Counted from the first letter of the stretch, positions 1-5,199 are shown. The stretch: 5,199 nucleotides of DNA from Acidobacteriota bacterium (GCA_016195295.1 JACPZV010000158.1:1-5199), one strand, 5' to 3'. A program made the numbers and translations. The notes: generated by a model not told the origin, from the sequence alone.

Positions 1-617
1 GCGAGCCGGCGCATGCGCCAGGCCTCGATCGTTTTCGCGCGCAACGGTTCGACCTCAGCGGCGGCGCGCGCCCAACCATCGATCACCTGCTTCTGCAATT
101 CGCGTGACTCCGGTGTCAAGACCCAATCGCTCGACTCACGCTTGATCGAATAGCCGAGGTCGGCGAAGCAGCGTGCCGCGACGTCCGTGGCCTCAGGTCC
201 GAGCGCTGGACCGAATCCCTTGTCGGTCCGCTGATGTCTGTTCACGAGATCGCGGACGAGCGCGTCCTCCGGCTCTTCGGGCGAACACTGAATCCGCCCG
301 TCGTAGCTGAGCGCGAACAGGACGGCCGCGCCGTTCGCGCGGCAACGTTCGGCCAGCGCGCGAAGCCAGGATTCGGAGACGAGGTCGAGCAGCGCGGAGG
401 CCGTGACCAAATCGCGGTTTGAAAAGGGATCGTCGTCGCGGCCCTGCCGCCTTCGCGCCTCCGGCGCTTCGGCGAGCCTCGCCGCAGCGTTAGCGGAGGC
501 GGGAAAGGGCCGCGCTACGAGTCCCACGAGATCGGCCACGGACGTCGTCGCCGAGGGAATCTGCTGCGCCGCGCGGGCGAGCAGGCTCGCGTCGCGATCG
601 ACGAGCAGCCACCGCTG
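1..617 (-). pseudogene. Class I SAM-dependent methyltransferase, 5'-truncated fragment running off the left edge
   Basis: Reading the minus strand from about 617 down to 1 gives an open frame beginning QRWLLVDRDASLLARAAQQ. VDRD resembles the second strand of a Rossmann-type methyltransferase, where the acidic residue binds the SAM ribose. Further on comes DLVTASALLDLVSESWLRAL, a typical strand-4 and following helix, and then FALSYDGRIQ, an ordinary strand-5 region. The glycine-rich SAM loop (motif I, usually DLGAGTG) and everything before it are absent, and there is no start codon. Immediately upstream the DNA codes for a glycosyltransferase in another frame, so the 5' part of the gene has probably been deleted. 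A 68-bp repeat lies in-frame within the fragment (442-509). The substrate is unknown; the neighbours suggest a sugar or lipid intermediate. The frame is open at the window edge, so the true C-terminus is not seen. The fold is fairly sure; calling it a pseudogene depends on the junction being real. Confidence 0.72.
442..509 (-). repeat. 68-bp dispersed palindrome-rich repeat inside the methyltransferase frame
   Basis: On the minus strand the element starts CCCTTTCCCGCCTCCGC and ends GAAGGCGGCAGGG. Its core GGCGAGGCTCGCC is a perfect palindrome around one central base. Its first 37 bases match the intergenic copy at 2099-2135 at 33 positions: 17 identical, then a variable 9-base block, then 11 identical. 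It is translated in-frame as a Pro/Ala/Arg-rich segment (about PFPASANAAARLAEAPEARR) between VGLVAR and DDDPFSNRDLVTASALL. That segment fits no methyltransferase motif. The matching copy outside a gene shows that this is a mobile or dispersed repeat that entered coding DNA. Confidence 0.75.
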
Positions 618-1657
618 AGGCCGGTGAGCGCGGACGCGAGCGCGTTCGCATCACCAGGCGGAACGAGAAGGCCGGCGCAGGGGTCCGCCCCGATCAACGT
701 TTCAATGCCGCCGGTGGGCGTACTGATCACCGGCACGCCGTGCGCGAGCGCCTCCGCGACCGCCATGCCGTAGCCTTCGTGGAACGTCGGCAGCACGAAC
801 AGATCGGCGCGGTCGTACTCGGCGTGCAGCGCCGCTCCGCTCAGCTCACCGGCAAGCGTGACGAAGGCCTCGAGACCATCGTCGCGCAGCTGCGCGCGCA
901 GGCGCGCGACCGTCGCGGGATCGCGATCGAAACTCCCCACGCACGTCAGTCGCCACTGGCGATCCTTCAGCAGCGCGAGCGCGCGAAAGAGGATCTCGTG
1001 GCCTTTGCGAGGGATCAGCGAGGCCACGCAGAGCAATCGGATGTAGGGCGGGTCCTCTGGACCCGCCTGAGCCGCCGGGTCCGAAAGGACCCGGCCTACA
1101 GATCTGAACGCAGGCGGGTCCGAAAGGAGCCGGCCTACAGACCGTGCCGCGCGTGCCGGGTCCGAAAGGACCCGGCCTACTTGTCGATCCGTGCCTGGCT
1201 CGACGACGACGATGCGGTCGTGAGGCACGTTGTAGGTCGCGAGCATCGCGGCGGTGGCGTGACTCGTGACGATGACCTGGCGCGCGCACGCAAGCGCGCG
1301 GCGCTCGTCCGCCTCCAGCGCTGCAGCGGACGCGGCGTCGACGCCCGTCTCGGCCGCCAGCGGATGGTGCACGAGCGCGATTAGCCGCAACCGCTCGCCT
1401 TCGCGTTCCGCCAGCGCGGGCATGGCCCCGAACGCCAGGCCGTCGACGAGCACGGTCGCGCCATCGGGAATCCGTGCGAAGACCTGTGCCGCCTGTTCGA
1501 GCGCGGCGACGGTCGGCCGGGGAAAGCTGCCGTCGAGCTCGCGGACGTCGACGGTCCAGCCACGTTCGCGCAAACCGGAGACGACGCGCCTGTCGTACGC
1601 ATAGCCGCCGGTCAGCGTGTCGAGATCCCCCGGCAGGACTAAGACGAGTGCGCCCAT
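515..1657 (-). CDS. GT4-family glycosyltransferase (GT-B fold) with repeat-expanded linker and out-of-frame C-terminal tail
   Basis: It probably transfers a sugar from a nucleotide-sugar donor to an unknown acceptor in the cytoplasm or at the inner membrane face. The N-terminal domain has a glycine-rich acceptor loop (TGGYAYDRR, residues 16-24), then LVHHPL (95-100) and EPGTD (153-157). The C-terminal domain begins near LLCVASLIPRKGHEIL (208-223). It carries the retaining-GT E-x7-E motif in HEGYGMAVAEALAHG (E294 and E302), followed by PVISTPTGGIETLI, the usual donor-binding loop. Between the domains, about residues 159-205 are coded by four palindromic repeat copies giving VGRVLSDP-like peptides. 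Family homology stops near residue 346. The remaining 34 or so residues are Arg/Ser-rich and are the methyltransferase DNA read in the wrong frame, so the normal last helices are missing. The start at 1657 lies inside the end of the pterin-synthase-like gene (19-bp overlap) with no visible Shine-Dalgarno, which suggests translational coupling. Activity of the truncated protein is doubtful. Confidence 0.88.
   Translation of the reverse strand: MGALVLVLPGDLDTLTGGYAYDRRVVSGLRERGWTVDVRELDGSFPRPTVAALEQAAQVFARIPDGATVLVDGLAFGAMPALAEREGERLRLIALVHHPLAAETGVDAASAAALEADERRALACARQVIVTSHATAAMLATYNVPHDRIVVVEPGTDRQVGRVLSDPARAARSVGRLLSDPPAFRSVGRVLSDPAAQAGPEDPPYIRLLCVASLIPRKGHEILFRALALLKDRQWRLTCVGSFDRDPATVARLRAQLRDDGLEAFVTLAGELSGAALHAEYDRADLFVLPTFHEGYGMAVAEALAHGVPVISTPTGGIETLIGADPCAGLLVPPGDANALASALTGLSGGCSSIATRACSPARRSRFPRRRRPWPISWDS
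1043..1180. repeat. Cluster of four 25-bp palindromic repeats inside the glycosyltransferase gene
   Basis: Three direct copies lie at 1075-1099, 1114-1138 and 1156-1180. Each has the arm GGGTCC, loop GAAA, arm GGACCC (GGAGCC in the middle copy), and each ends GGCCTAC. A fourth, diverged copy in opposite orientation lies at 1043-1067 with the stem GGCGGGTCC-TCT-GGACCCGCC. The direct copies start 39 and 42 bp apart, both multiples of three. On the minus strand each is therefore read in the same frame as VGRVLSDP or VGRLLSDP without any stop. The gaps between units (7, 14 and 17 bp) are too short for CRISPR spacers. The unit resembles short hairpins I recall between genes in Acidobacteriota; here it sits in the linker between the two GT-B domains. 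Confidence 0.9.
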
Positions 1658-2070
1658 CGCAGGAACGCGTCGGTAATCCTGTCGTCGTACGACGCGGACG
1701 CGACGTGTGATTCGTGCAGCGTGACGCGCAGGCTCTCGATCGCGCCGGCGCCCGACCCGAGATCGCCGTGGCGGATCGCGGCCACCATGCGATCGAAGAT
1801 GACGCGCGCGAGAAACTCAGTCGTTGTGTTGTGACCCTTGAACAGCGGATCCTCGTCGAGGTTGCGATAGCTCAGTCCGGCGACGATCGCCTTCAGCGCC
1901 TCGCTCGCGCGACCGATGTCCACGACGATCCCGTCGGCATCGACCTTGGGCCGACGGAACTCGACGTCGACGATGAACGTGACGCCGTGCAGGCTCTGCG
2001 CCGGACCAAACACGTCGCCTTCCAAACTGTGGGCCACCATGAAATGATCGCGGACCGTAACGCTGTACAT
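1639..2070 (-). CDS. QueD/6-pyruvoyl-tetrahydropterin synthase-like protein with altered active site
   Basis: This 143-residue protein has the length and layout of the T-fold family that includes QueD and PTPS. VRDHFMVAHSL (6-16) matches the first zinc-His strand and SLHGVTF (26-32) the LHGHxF strand. VVDIG (49-53) corresponds to the MDF region, NTTTEFLA (81-88) to the NPTSExLA substrate anchor, and LHESHVASASY (118-128) to the ETxxxxxxY end. H14, H28 and E120 are kept. The catalytic Cys four residues before H28 is A24, the second His of HGH is V30, and the LDHxxLN catalytic dyad reads LSYRNLD (66-72), i.e. S67/Y68. Classical pterin chemistry is therefore unlikely and the real substrate is unknown. 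The start is backed by GGAG at 2079-2082, 8 bases upstream. It lies 71 bp after the dehydrogenase and overlaps the glycosyltransferase start, so it is probably co-transcribed with both. Confidence 0.88.
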   Translation of the reverse strand: MYSVTVRDHFMVAHSLEGDVFGPAQSLHGVTFIVDVEFRRPKVDADGIVVDIGRASEALKAIVAGLSYRNLDEDPLFKGHNTTTEFLARVIFDRMVAAIRHGDLGSGAGAIESLRVTLHESHVASASYDDRITDAFLRWAHSS

Positions 2071-2078
2071 CGCTCCGG

Positions 2079-2082
2079 CTCC
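2079..2082 (-). promoter_or_regulatory. Ribosome binding site for the QueD-like gene
   Basis: GGAG on the minus strand ends 8 bases before the ATG at 2070-2068. A second GGAG at 2073-2076 is only 2 bases from the start and is too close to act. A competing ATG just upstream is in another frame and opens only a 63-codon shadow, so the site supports the 2070 start. Confidence 0.5.
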
Positions 2083-2098
2083 ATGTCCCGTAGCGCGA

Positions 2099-2135
2099 CC
2101 CTTTCCCGCCTCCGCCGAAGCTACGGCGAGGCTCG
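2099..2135 (+). repeat. Intergenic copy of the dispersed repeat also found at 442-509
   Basis: CCCTTTCCCGCCTCCGC followed nine bases later by GGCGAGGCTCG is repeated on the opposite strand in the methyltransferase gene, with identical spacing and 33 of 37 bases matching. This copy lacks the second half of the longer element. It occupies most of the 71-bp gap between the dehydrogenase stop and the QueD-like start. It has no T-run and is a poor candidate for an intrinsic terminator. Confidence 0.7.
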
Positions 2136-2141
2136 AGTCAG

Positions 2142-3134
2142 CTAATACTTAATCCGGTGACACAACGTGTTGCCCGGCGACGCCGCGAGCTCCGCCATGA
2201 CGCTCGGCAACGCATCGAAGTTGCTCTCGCCGCTGATCAACACGTCGAGCGCGGGGTCCGCGAGCGACGCCAGCGCGAGCTGCATCCGCCGTCGCGCGTC
2301 CCAGCGCGCGCGCTGGGTCGTGGCGACGTGTCCCACCTGCGACGACTTCACCGTCAGTCGACGCGCGTGAAACTCGGCACCCAGCGTGACGGGCACCGGG
2401 CGATCGCCGTACCAGCTCATCTCGACGACCGTCGCTTCGAACCCCGCGACGCGCAGCGCGAGATCGAGTCCGTCGGCGGTTCCGCTGGCATGGAACACGA
2501 CGTCGGCGGCGTTGTCGACGTCGGCTTCGCGGGGCGCGGCGTCCGGCAGCGCGAACCGCACGCCGAGCGCGCGCGCCCCGGCGGCGCGCCGCGGGTTGAC
2601 GTCGACGAGATGCACCTCGCAGCCGTGCACCTGGCCGGCCAGCCACGCGACCAGACATCCGACCGTGCCCGCGCCCACGACGACGACGCGATCGCCGATG
2701 TGCGGCCGCGCGTCCCAGAGTCCGTTGATCGCCGTCTCGAGATTCGCCGCGAGCACTGCGCGCGACGGCGGCACGGCGTCCGGCAGCACGTGCACCGCGG
2801 CGGCGGGCACGACGTAGTGCGTCTGATGCGGATACAGCGCGAACACGTTGCGCCCCATCAGCTCGCGCGGACCGCGCTCCACTTGCCCGACGCTCGCGTA
2901 GCCGTATTTCACCGGGCCGGGGAACTCGCCGGTTTGAAACGGCGCGCGCATCCGCGCGTATTCGCTCGGCGGCACGCGACCCTGAAACACGAGCGCCTCG
3001 GTGCCGCGGCTGATGCCGCTGTAGCGTGTCCGGACGACGACCTCGTCTGGCGATGGCGAGGCAAGCGTCTCAGTGCGGATCTCTCCGCGCCCTGGAGCCG
3101 CGATCCAGAACGCCCGCGCCTGGTCTGGCGTCAT
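2142..3134 (-). CDS. MDR-superfamily (zinc-binding-dehydrogenase-like) NAD(P)-dependent oxidoreductase lacking the usual zinc ligands
   Basis: This 330-residue soluble protein has a medium-chain dehydrogenase layout. The N-terminal GroES-like domain runs to about residue 135, the Rossmann domain has VVVGAGTVG (151-159; GxGxxG at 154-159), and the C-terminal part ends SPGNTLCHRIKY. D178 in HLVDVNPRRAAG closes the second strand and favours NAD(H) over NADP(H). The position usually holding the catalytic zinc Cys reads YSGISRGTE (38-46), so Cys is Ser. The usual GHE motif reads KYGYASVG (76-83). The structural four-Cys zinc lobe is missing. The SGISxGTE pattern is what I remember from BchC-like dehydrogenases, which act on a side-chain alcohol. 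The substrate is unknown; the neighbouring lipid and sugar genes suggest a polyol or sugar alcohol. It is the first gene of the minus-strand set and lies head to head with the plus-strand lipid gene. The ATG at 3134 is the only sensible start; no strong ribosome site precedes it. Confidence 0.87.
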   Translation of the reverse strand: MTPDQARAFWIAAPGRGEIRTETLASPSPDEVVVRTRYSGISRGTEALVFQGRVPPSEYARMRAPFQTGEFPGPVKYGYASVGQVERGPRELMGRNVFALYPHQTHYVVPAAAVHVLPDAVPPSRAVLAANLETAINGLWDARPHIGDRVVVVGAGTVGCLVAWLAGQVHGCEVHLVDVNPRRAAGARALGVRFALPDAAPREADVDNAADVVFHASGTADGLDLALRVAGFEATVVEMSWYGDRPVPVTLGAEFHARRLTVKSSQVGHVATTQRARWDARRRMQLALASLADPALDVLISGESNFDALPSVMAELAASPGNTLCHRIKY

Positions 3135-3141
3135 GGGTCAA

Positions 3142-3169
3142 ACGATACAATGCCGGGACCGAGGTTCAA
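3142..3169 (-). promoter_or_regulatory. Candidate sigma70-type promoter for the minus-strand gene set
   Basis: On the minus strand TTGAAC (3169-3164) and TATCGT (3147-3142) are 16 bases apart, resembling -35 and -10 boxes. Only 7 bases separate the -10 box from the dehydrogenase ATG, so transcription would begin at or beside the start codon and the message would be leaderless. That agrees with the missing ribosome site. The match is modest and the call is tentative. Confidence 0.3.
3146..3151 (+). promoter_or_regulatory. Candidate -10 box for the plus-strand lipid gene
   Basis: TACAAT differs from the TATAAT consensus at one base and stands out in GC-rich DNA. It overlaps the proposed -10 of the divergent gene by two bases. 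A start of transcription near 3158 would give a leader of about 30 bases holding the ribosome site at 3178-3184. No good -35 box is seen about 17 bases upstream. Confidence 0.3.
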
Positions 3170-3177
3170 AAGGTTCT

Positions 3178-3184
3178 AGAGGTG
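3178..3184 (+). promoter_or_regulatory. Strong Shine-Dalgarno site with no standard start codon at the right distance
   Basis: AGAGGTG pairs well with the 16S anti-Shine-Dalgarno. Five bases later stands ATC (3190-3192), followed by codons for TPANLVT, the expected N-terminus of a CDP-alcohol phosphatidyltransferase. The nearest in-frame standard starts are ATG at 3133, upstream of the site, and GTG at 3208, 23 bases downstream. The site therefore points to a start at 3190. Confidence 0.5.
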
Positions 3185-3189
3185 CTGAC

Positions 3190-5199
3190 ATCACACCAGC
3201 CAACCTTGTGACAACGGTCCGCGCGGCGCTCGTTGCCGCGATCGCACTCGCGCTTTTCGAGCCGCGCGGCGATTCGATCATCTGGGCCACAGTGGCCGCC
3301 GCCGTCCTCGTCACGCTCCTCGACGGCGTGGACGGCTGGCTCGCGCGGCGCACGCGGACCGAGACGACGTTCGGCGCGCGTTTCGACATGGAAGTCGACA
3401 GCGCGCTGATTCTCGTCCTGTCGATCCTCGCGTGGCGCGACGACAAAGCCGGGGCGTGGGTGCTGCTGTCGGGCCTGCTGCGCTACGTGTTCGTCGTCTC
3501 GAGCTGGCGGTGGTCGTGGCTGGCGCGGCCGCTTTTTTCCAGCCGCAGGCGTCAGACGATCTGCGTCGTTCAAGTCGTGGCGCTGATCACGACCATCGCG
3601 CCCCTCGTGACCCCACCGATCAGCGTCGCGATTGCGGCCGTCGCGCTCGCGGCGCTCATTGGATCGTTCGCGATCGACGTCGTGTGGCTGTGGCGCCAAC
3701 CGCGAGTCGCCTCGACCGCGCCCGTGCCGGCGTCGCAGCAGTGGGCGACGCTCGCGGCGGCCGTGGCGCTACTCAACGTCTCGCTTGCGTTCGACAACCT
3801 CTGGCCGACGCCGGCCGTCACGTGGCTCGGCTGCCTGTCGATCGAGCTTGCCGTCTGCATCCTTATTTTAAGGATGGCGAGCCGCGCACTCACGACGTCC
3901 GACGTCGCCGCCATGGCGATTCGCGCCGCGCCGACGTGGGCGATCGCGCTCGCCGCAGTGGTGGTCGCCCTCGTCGCGCTTCTGCTTTACCGCGTCCTTC
4001 GATCGGCGCTGACGCGCGTAGCGGACGCCATGGGCCGGACGAGCGAGCGGCGCGCCGTCACGGCGCTTGCTGTCGCGATGGTCGTGCTGTTCGGCTTCGA
4101 GCCTCGGCCTCCAACCCAGGACGATCCGCACGCGTTGACGTTTTCGGCGCCGGTCACCGCGGTCTACGCGCGGCAGGCGCGGCTCGTGATGCAGGCCGTG
4201 ACCGGATCGCGTGCGCTGGCGCCAAGTCCGTCGATGGATTCGGACCTCGCGCTCGTCCGCGCTGCCGGCGGCACAGACGTGTTGCTGATCTTCATCGAGT
4301 CGTACGGCGCCGTGAGCTGGGATCGACCCGCCTTCGCCGCCTCGCTCGCCGACAGCCGTCGCCAGTTCGACGCGGCGATTCGTGCAACAGGCCGCGGCGT
4401 CGTGTCGGCCTTCGTCGAATCGCCGACGTTCGGCGGATCGTCGTGGCTCGCGCACTTGAGTTTGATGTCGGGCATCGAAGTGCGCGATCCGGACACCAAC
4501 GCGCTGCTGATGACGCAGCCGCGCGATTCGATGGTCGCGGCGTTCAAGCGCCGCGGCTTCCGCACCGTCGCGCTGATGCCGGGACTGAAGCAGCAGTGGC
4601 CGGAGGGAGCGTTCTACAAGTTCGACGAGATCTACGACGCGGACCGTCTGAACTATCGCGGTCCGCAGTTCGGCTGGTTCGCGATCCCCGATCAGTTTTC
4701 GATCGCCAGCTTGGACGCGCTGGAGGTGACGCGCCCGTCACGCGCGCCGCTGTTCGTGTTCTTCCCCACGATCAGCACGCACTTTCCGTTCAGTCCGACG
4801 CCCCCGTATCAAAGCGACTGGACGCGCATGCGCACGGCCGAGCCGTTCACCGGACCGCAGCTCGTGTATGCCTATTCGACTGAACCGGACTGGCTGGACT
4901 TCGGTCCCGGCTACGTGGCGGCGCTCGCCTACGATTTCGCGTCCATCGCGGGGTATCTGCGGATGCGGCCCGATCGCGACTTCGTGATGATCCTGCTCGG
5001 CGATCACCAGCCGCCGGCGGCCGTCAGCCGCGAAGGCGCGCCGTGGGATGTGCCCGTGCACGTGATCGCCAGTCGACCCGCGGTGCTCGATGCGCTCGCC
5101 GCTCGCGGTTTTCATCGCGGCCTCACACCCGAGCGACCGACGCTGAGCAAGATGCACGCGCTGCTCCCGATTCTGCTCGACGCATTCGGCTCGCGCCGG
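3190..5199 (+). CDS. CDP-alcohol phosphatidyltransferase fused to an LtaS/sulfatase-type membrane hydrolase-transferase (3'-partial)
   Basis: One frame is open for 670 codons and leaves the window. Residues 1-175 are a complete CDP-alcohol phosphatidyltransferase: TPAN near the N-terminus, about six hydrophobic helices, and the full motif D45-x2-D48-G49-x2-A52-R53-x8-G62-x3-D66-x3-D70. Such enzymes move a phosphatidyl group from CDP-diacylglycerol to an alcohol at the membrane. Then come four hydrophobic segments (about 183-199, 211-225, 250-270, 290-304) and, from about 363, an alkaline-phosphatase-superfamily domain. It has IESYG (E370, likely metal ligand), ESPTFGGSSWLAHLSLMSG (S417 or T413 likely nucleophile), THFPF (H531) and LGDHQPP (D605-H606, metal ligands). 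Relatives transfer or cleave phosphoglycerol, phosphoethanolamine or sulfate outside the cytoplasm; which applies here is not visible. No stop or frame change separates the two parts. If the hydrolase is translated separately, GTG at 3724 is a possible start. Start alternatives for the whole frame are ATG 3133 and GTG 3208; 3190 was chosen for its ribosome site and TPAN. Confidence 0.85.
   Translation, partial: MTPANLVTTVRAALVAAIALALFEPRGDSIIWATVAAAVLVTLLDGVDGWLARRTRTETTFGARFDMEVDSALILVLSILAWRDDKAGAWVLLSGLLRYVFVVSSWRWSWLARPLFSSRRRQTICVVQVVALITTIAPLVTPPISVAIAAVALAALIGSFAIDVVWLWRQPRVASTAPVPASQQWATLAAAVALLNVSLAFDNLWPTPAVTWLGCLSIELAVCILILRMASRALTTSDVAAMAIRAAPTWAIALAAVVVALVALLLYRVLRSALTRVADAMGRTSERRAVTALAVAMVVLFGFEPRPPTQDDPHALTFSAPVTAVYARQARLVMQAVTGSRALAPSPSMDSDLALVRAAGGTDVLLIFIESYGAVSWDRPAFAASLADSRRQFDAAIRATGRGVVSAFVESPTFGGSSWLAHLSLMSGIEVRDPDTNALLMTQPRDSMVAAFKRRGFRTVALMPGLKQQWPEGAFYKFDEIYDADRLNYRGPQFGWFAIPDQFSIASLDALEVTRPSRAPLFVFFPTISTHFPFSPTPPYQSDWTRMRTAEPFTGPQLVYAYSTEPDWLDFGPGYVAALAYDFASIAGYLRMRPDRDFVMILLGDHQPPAAVSREGAPWDVPVHVIASRPAVLDALAARGFHRGLTPERPTLSKMHALLPILLDAFGSRR
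3858..3876. repeat. Perfect AT-rich 8-bp inverted repeat with 3-base loop inside the fusion gene
   Basis: CATCCTTA-TTT-TAAGGATG is a perfect hairpin and one of the most AT-rich stretches in this GC-rich window. It is read through as CILILRM within a hydrophobic segment, just before the reading resumes as ASRALTTSDVAAM. It lacks a T-run after the stem and lies inside an open frame, so a terminator role is unlikely. It may be a repeat scar. Confidence 0.6.

Noticed and set aside
1043..1180. CRISPR array
   Set aside because: Units are 25 bp with gaps of only 7, 14 and 17 bp, one unit is inverted, and the whole cluster is translated within a glycosyltransferase.
740..1384. Plus-strand frame of 214 codons opposite the glycosyltransferase
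   Set aside because: It is antisense to the GT4 E-x7-E domain and contains the palindromic repeats read backwards; there is no independent coding evidence.
2099..2135. Intrinsic terminator between the dehydrogenase and QueD-like genes
   Set aside because: There is no stable stem followed by a T-run on the minus strand, and a copy of the same element lies inside a gene, so it is better read as a repeat.
3133..3135. ATG as the start of the plus-strand fusion gene
   Set aside because: It has no ribosome site, lies upstream of the candidate -10 box, and would add 19 polar residues before the family-typical TPAN. It remains the only standard start that keeps TPAN, so it is not fully excluded.
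2157..3179. Plus-strand frame of 340 codons opposite the dehydrogenase
   Set aside because: It is antisense to a gene with a GxGxxG motif and family layout; its own translation is rich in Arg/His with no recognisable domain.
3432..4883. Long plus-strand frame of 483 codons
   Set aside because: It is Arg-rich and low in complexity and overlaps the phosphatidyltransferase/LtaS frame, which carries clear motifs. It is a GC-bias shadow.

Overview
The window is GC-rich, densely coding bacterial DNA with strong G/C preference at third codon positions. It carries short palindromic repeats both between and inside genes. The gene content and the style of these repeats (a GGCCGGGTCC/GGACCCGG hairpin ending in CTAC) remind me of soil Acidobacteriota, Vicinamibacteria in particular. 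That is recollection, not a search result, and the lineage is uncertain.

Layout: positions 1-3134 hold four genes on the minus strand, read right to left. They are a zinc-ligand-poor MDR-superfamily dehydrogenase (2142-3134), a small QueD/6-pyruvoyl-tetrahydropterin-synthase-like protein (1639-2070), a GT4 glycosyltransferase (515-1657) and the C-terminal part of a class I SAM-dependent methyltransferase (617 to the left edge). The pterin-synthase-like and glycosyltransferase genes overlap by 19 bp. A 71-bp gap containing a dispersed repeat separates the dehydrogenase from the pterin-synthase-like gene. On the plus strand, diverging from the dehydrogenase across about 55 bp, a single frame stays open to the right edge. 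It encodes a CDP-alcohol phosphatidyltransferase joined to extra membrane helices and an LtaS/sulfatase-type catalytic domain. No stretch above 300 bp lacks a gene.

The genes look like one polar-lipid or small-glycolipid pathway. The phosphatidyltransferase would make a phospholipid, the sulfatase-like domain would move or remove a head group, the glycosyltransferase and methyltransferase would decorate the product, and the dehydrogenase and pterin-synthase-like enzyme would supply an unknown building block. No product can be named. The pterin-synthase-like protein keeps the fold signature but has lost the catalytic Cys, the Asp/His dyad and one zinc His, so it probably does not make a pterin.

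The cluster shows several possible lesions. The glycosyltransferase runs out of frame straight into the middle of the methyltransferase, as if its own C-terminus and the methyltransferase N-terminus had been deleted together. The glycosyltransferase linker has been expanded by four palindromic repeat copies that remain translatable, and the methyltransferase carries another in-frame repeat. The plus-strand fusion has an even number of predicted helices before a domain that should lie outside the cytoplasm, and a perfect AT-rich inverted repeat sits where a helix may be missing. Either the locus is being remodelled by repeats, or some of these joins are assembly artefacts.
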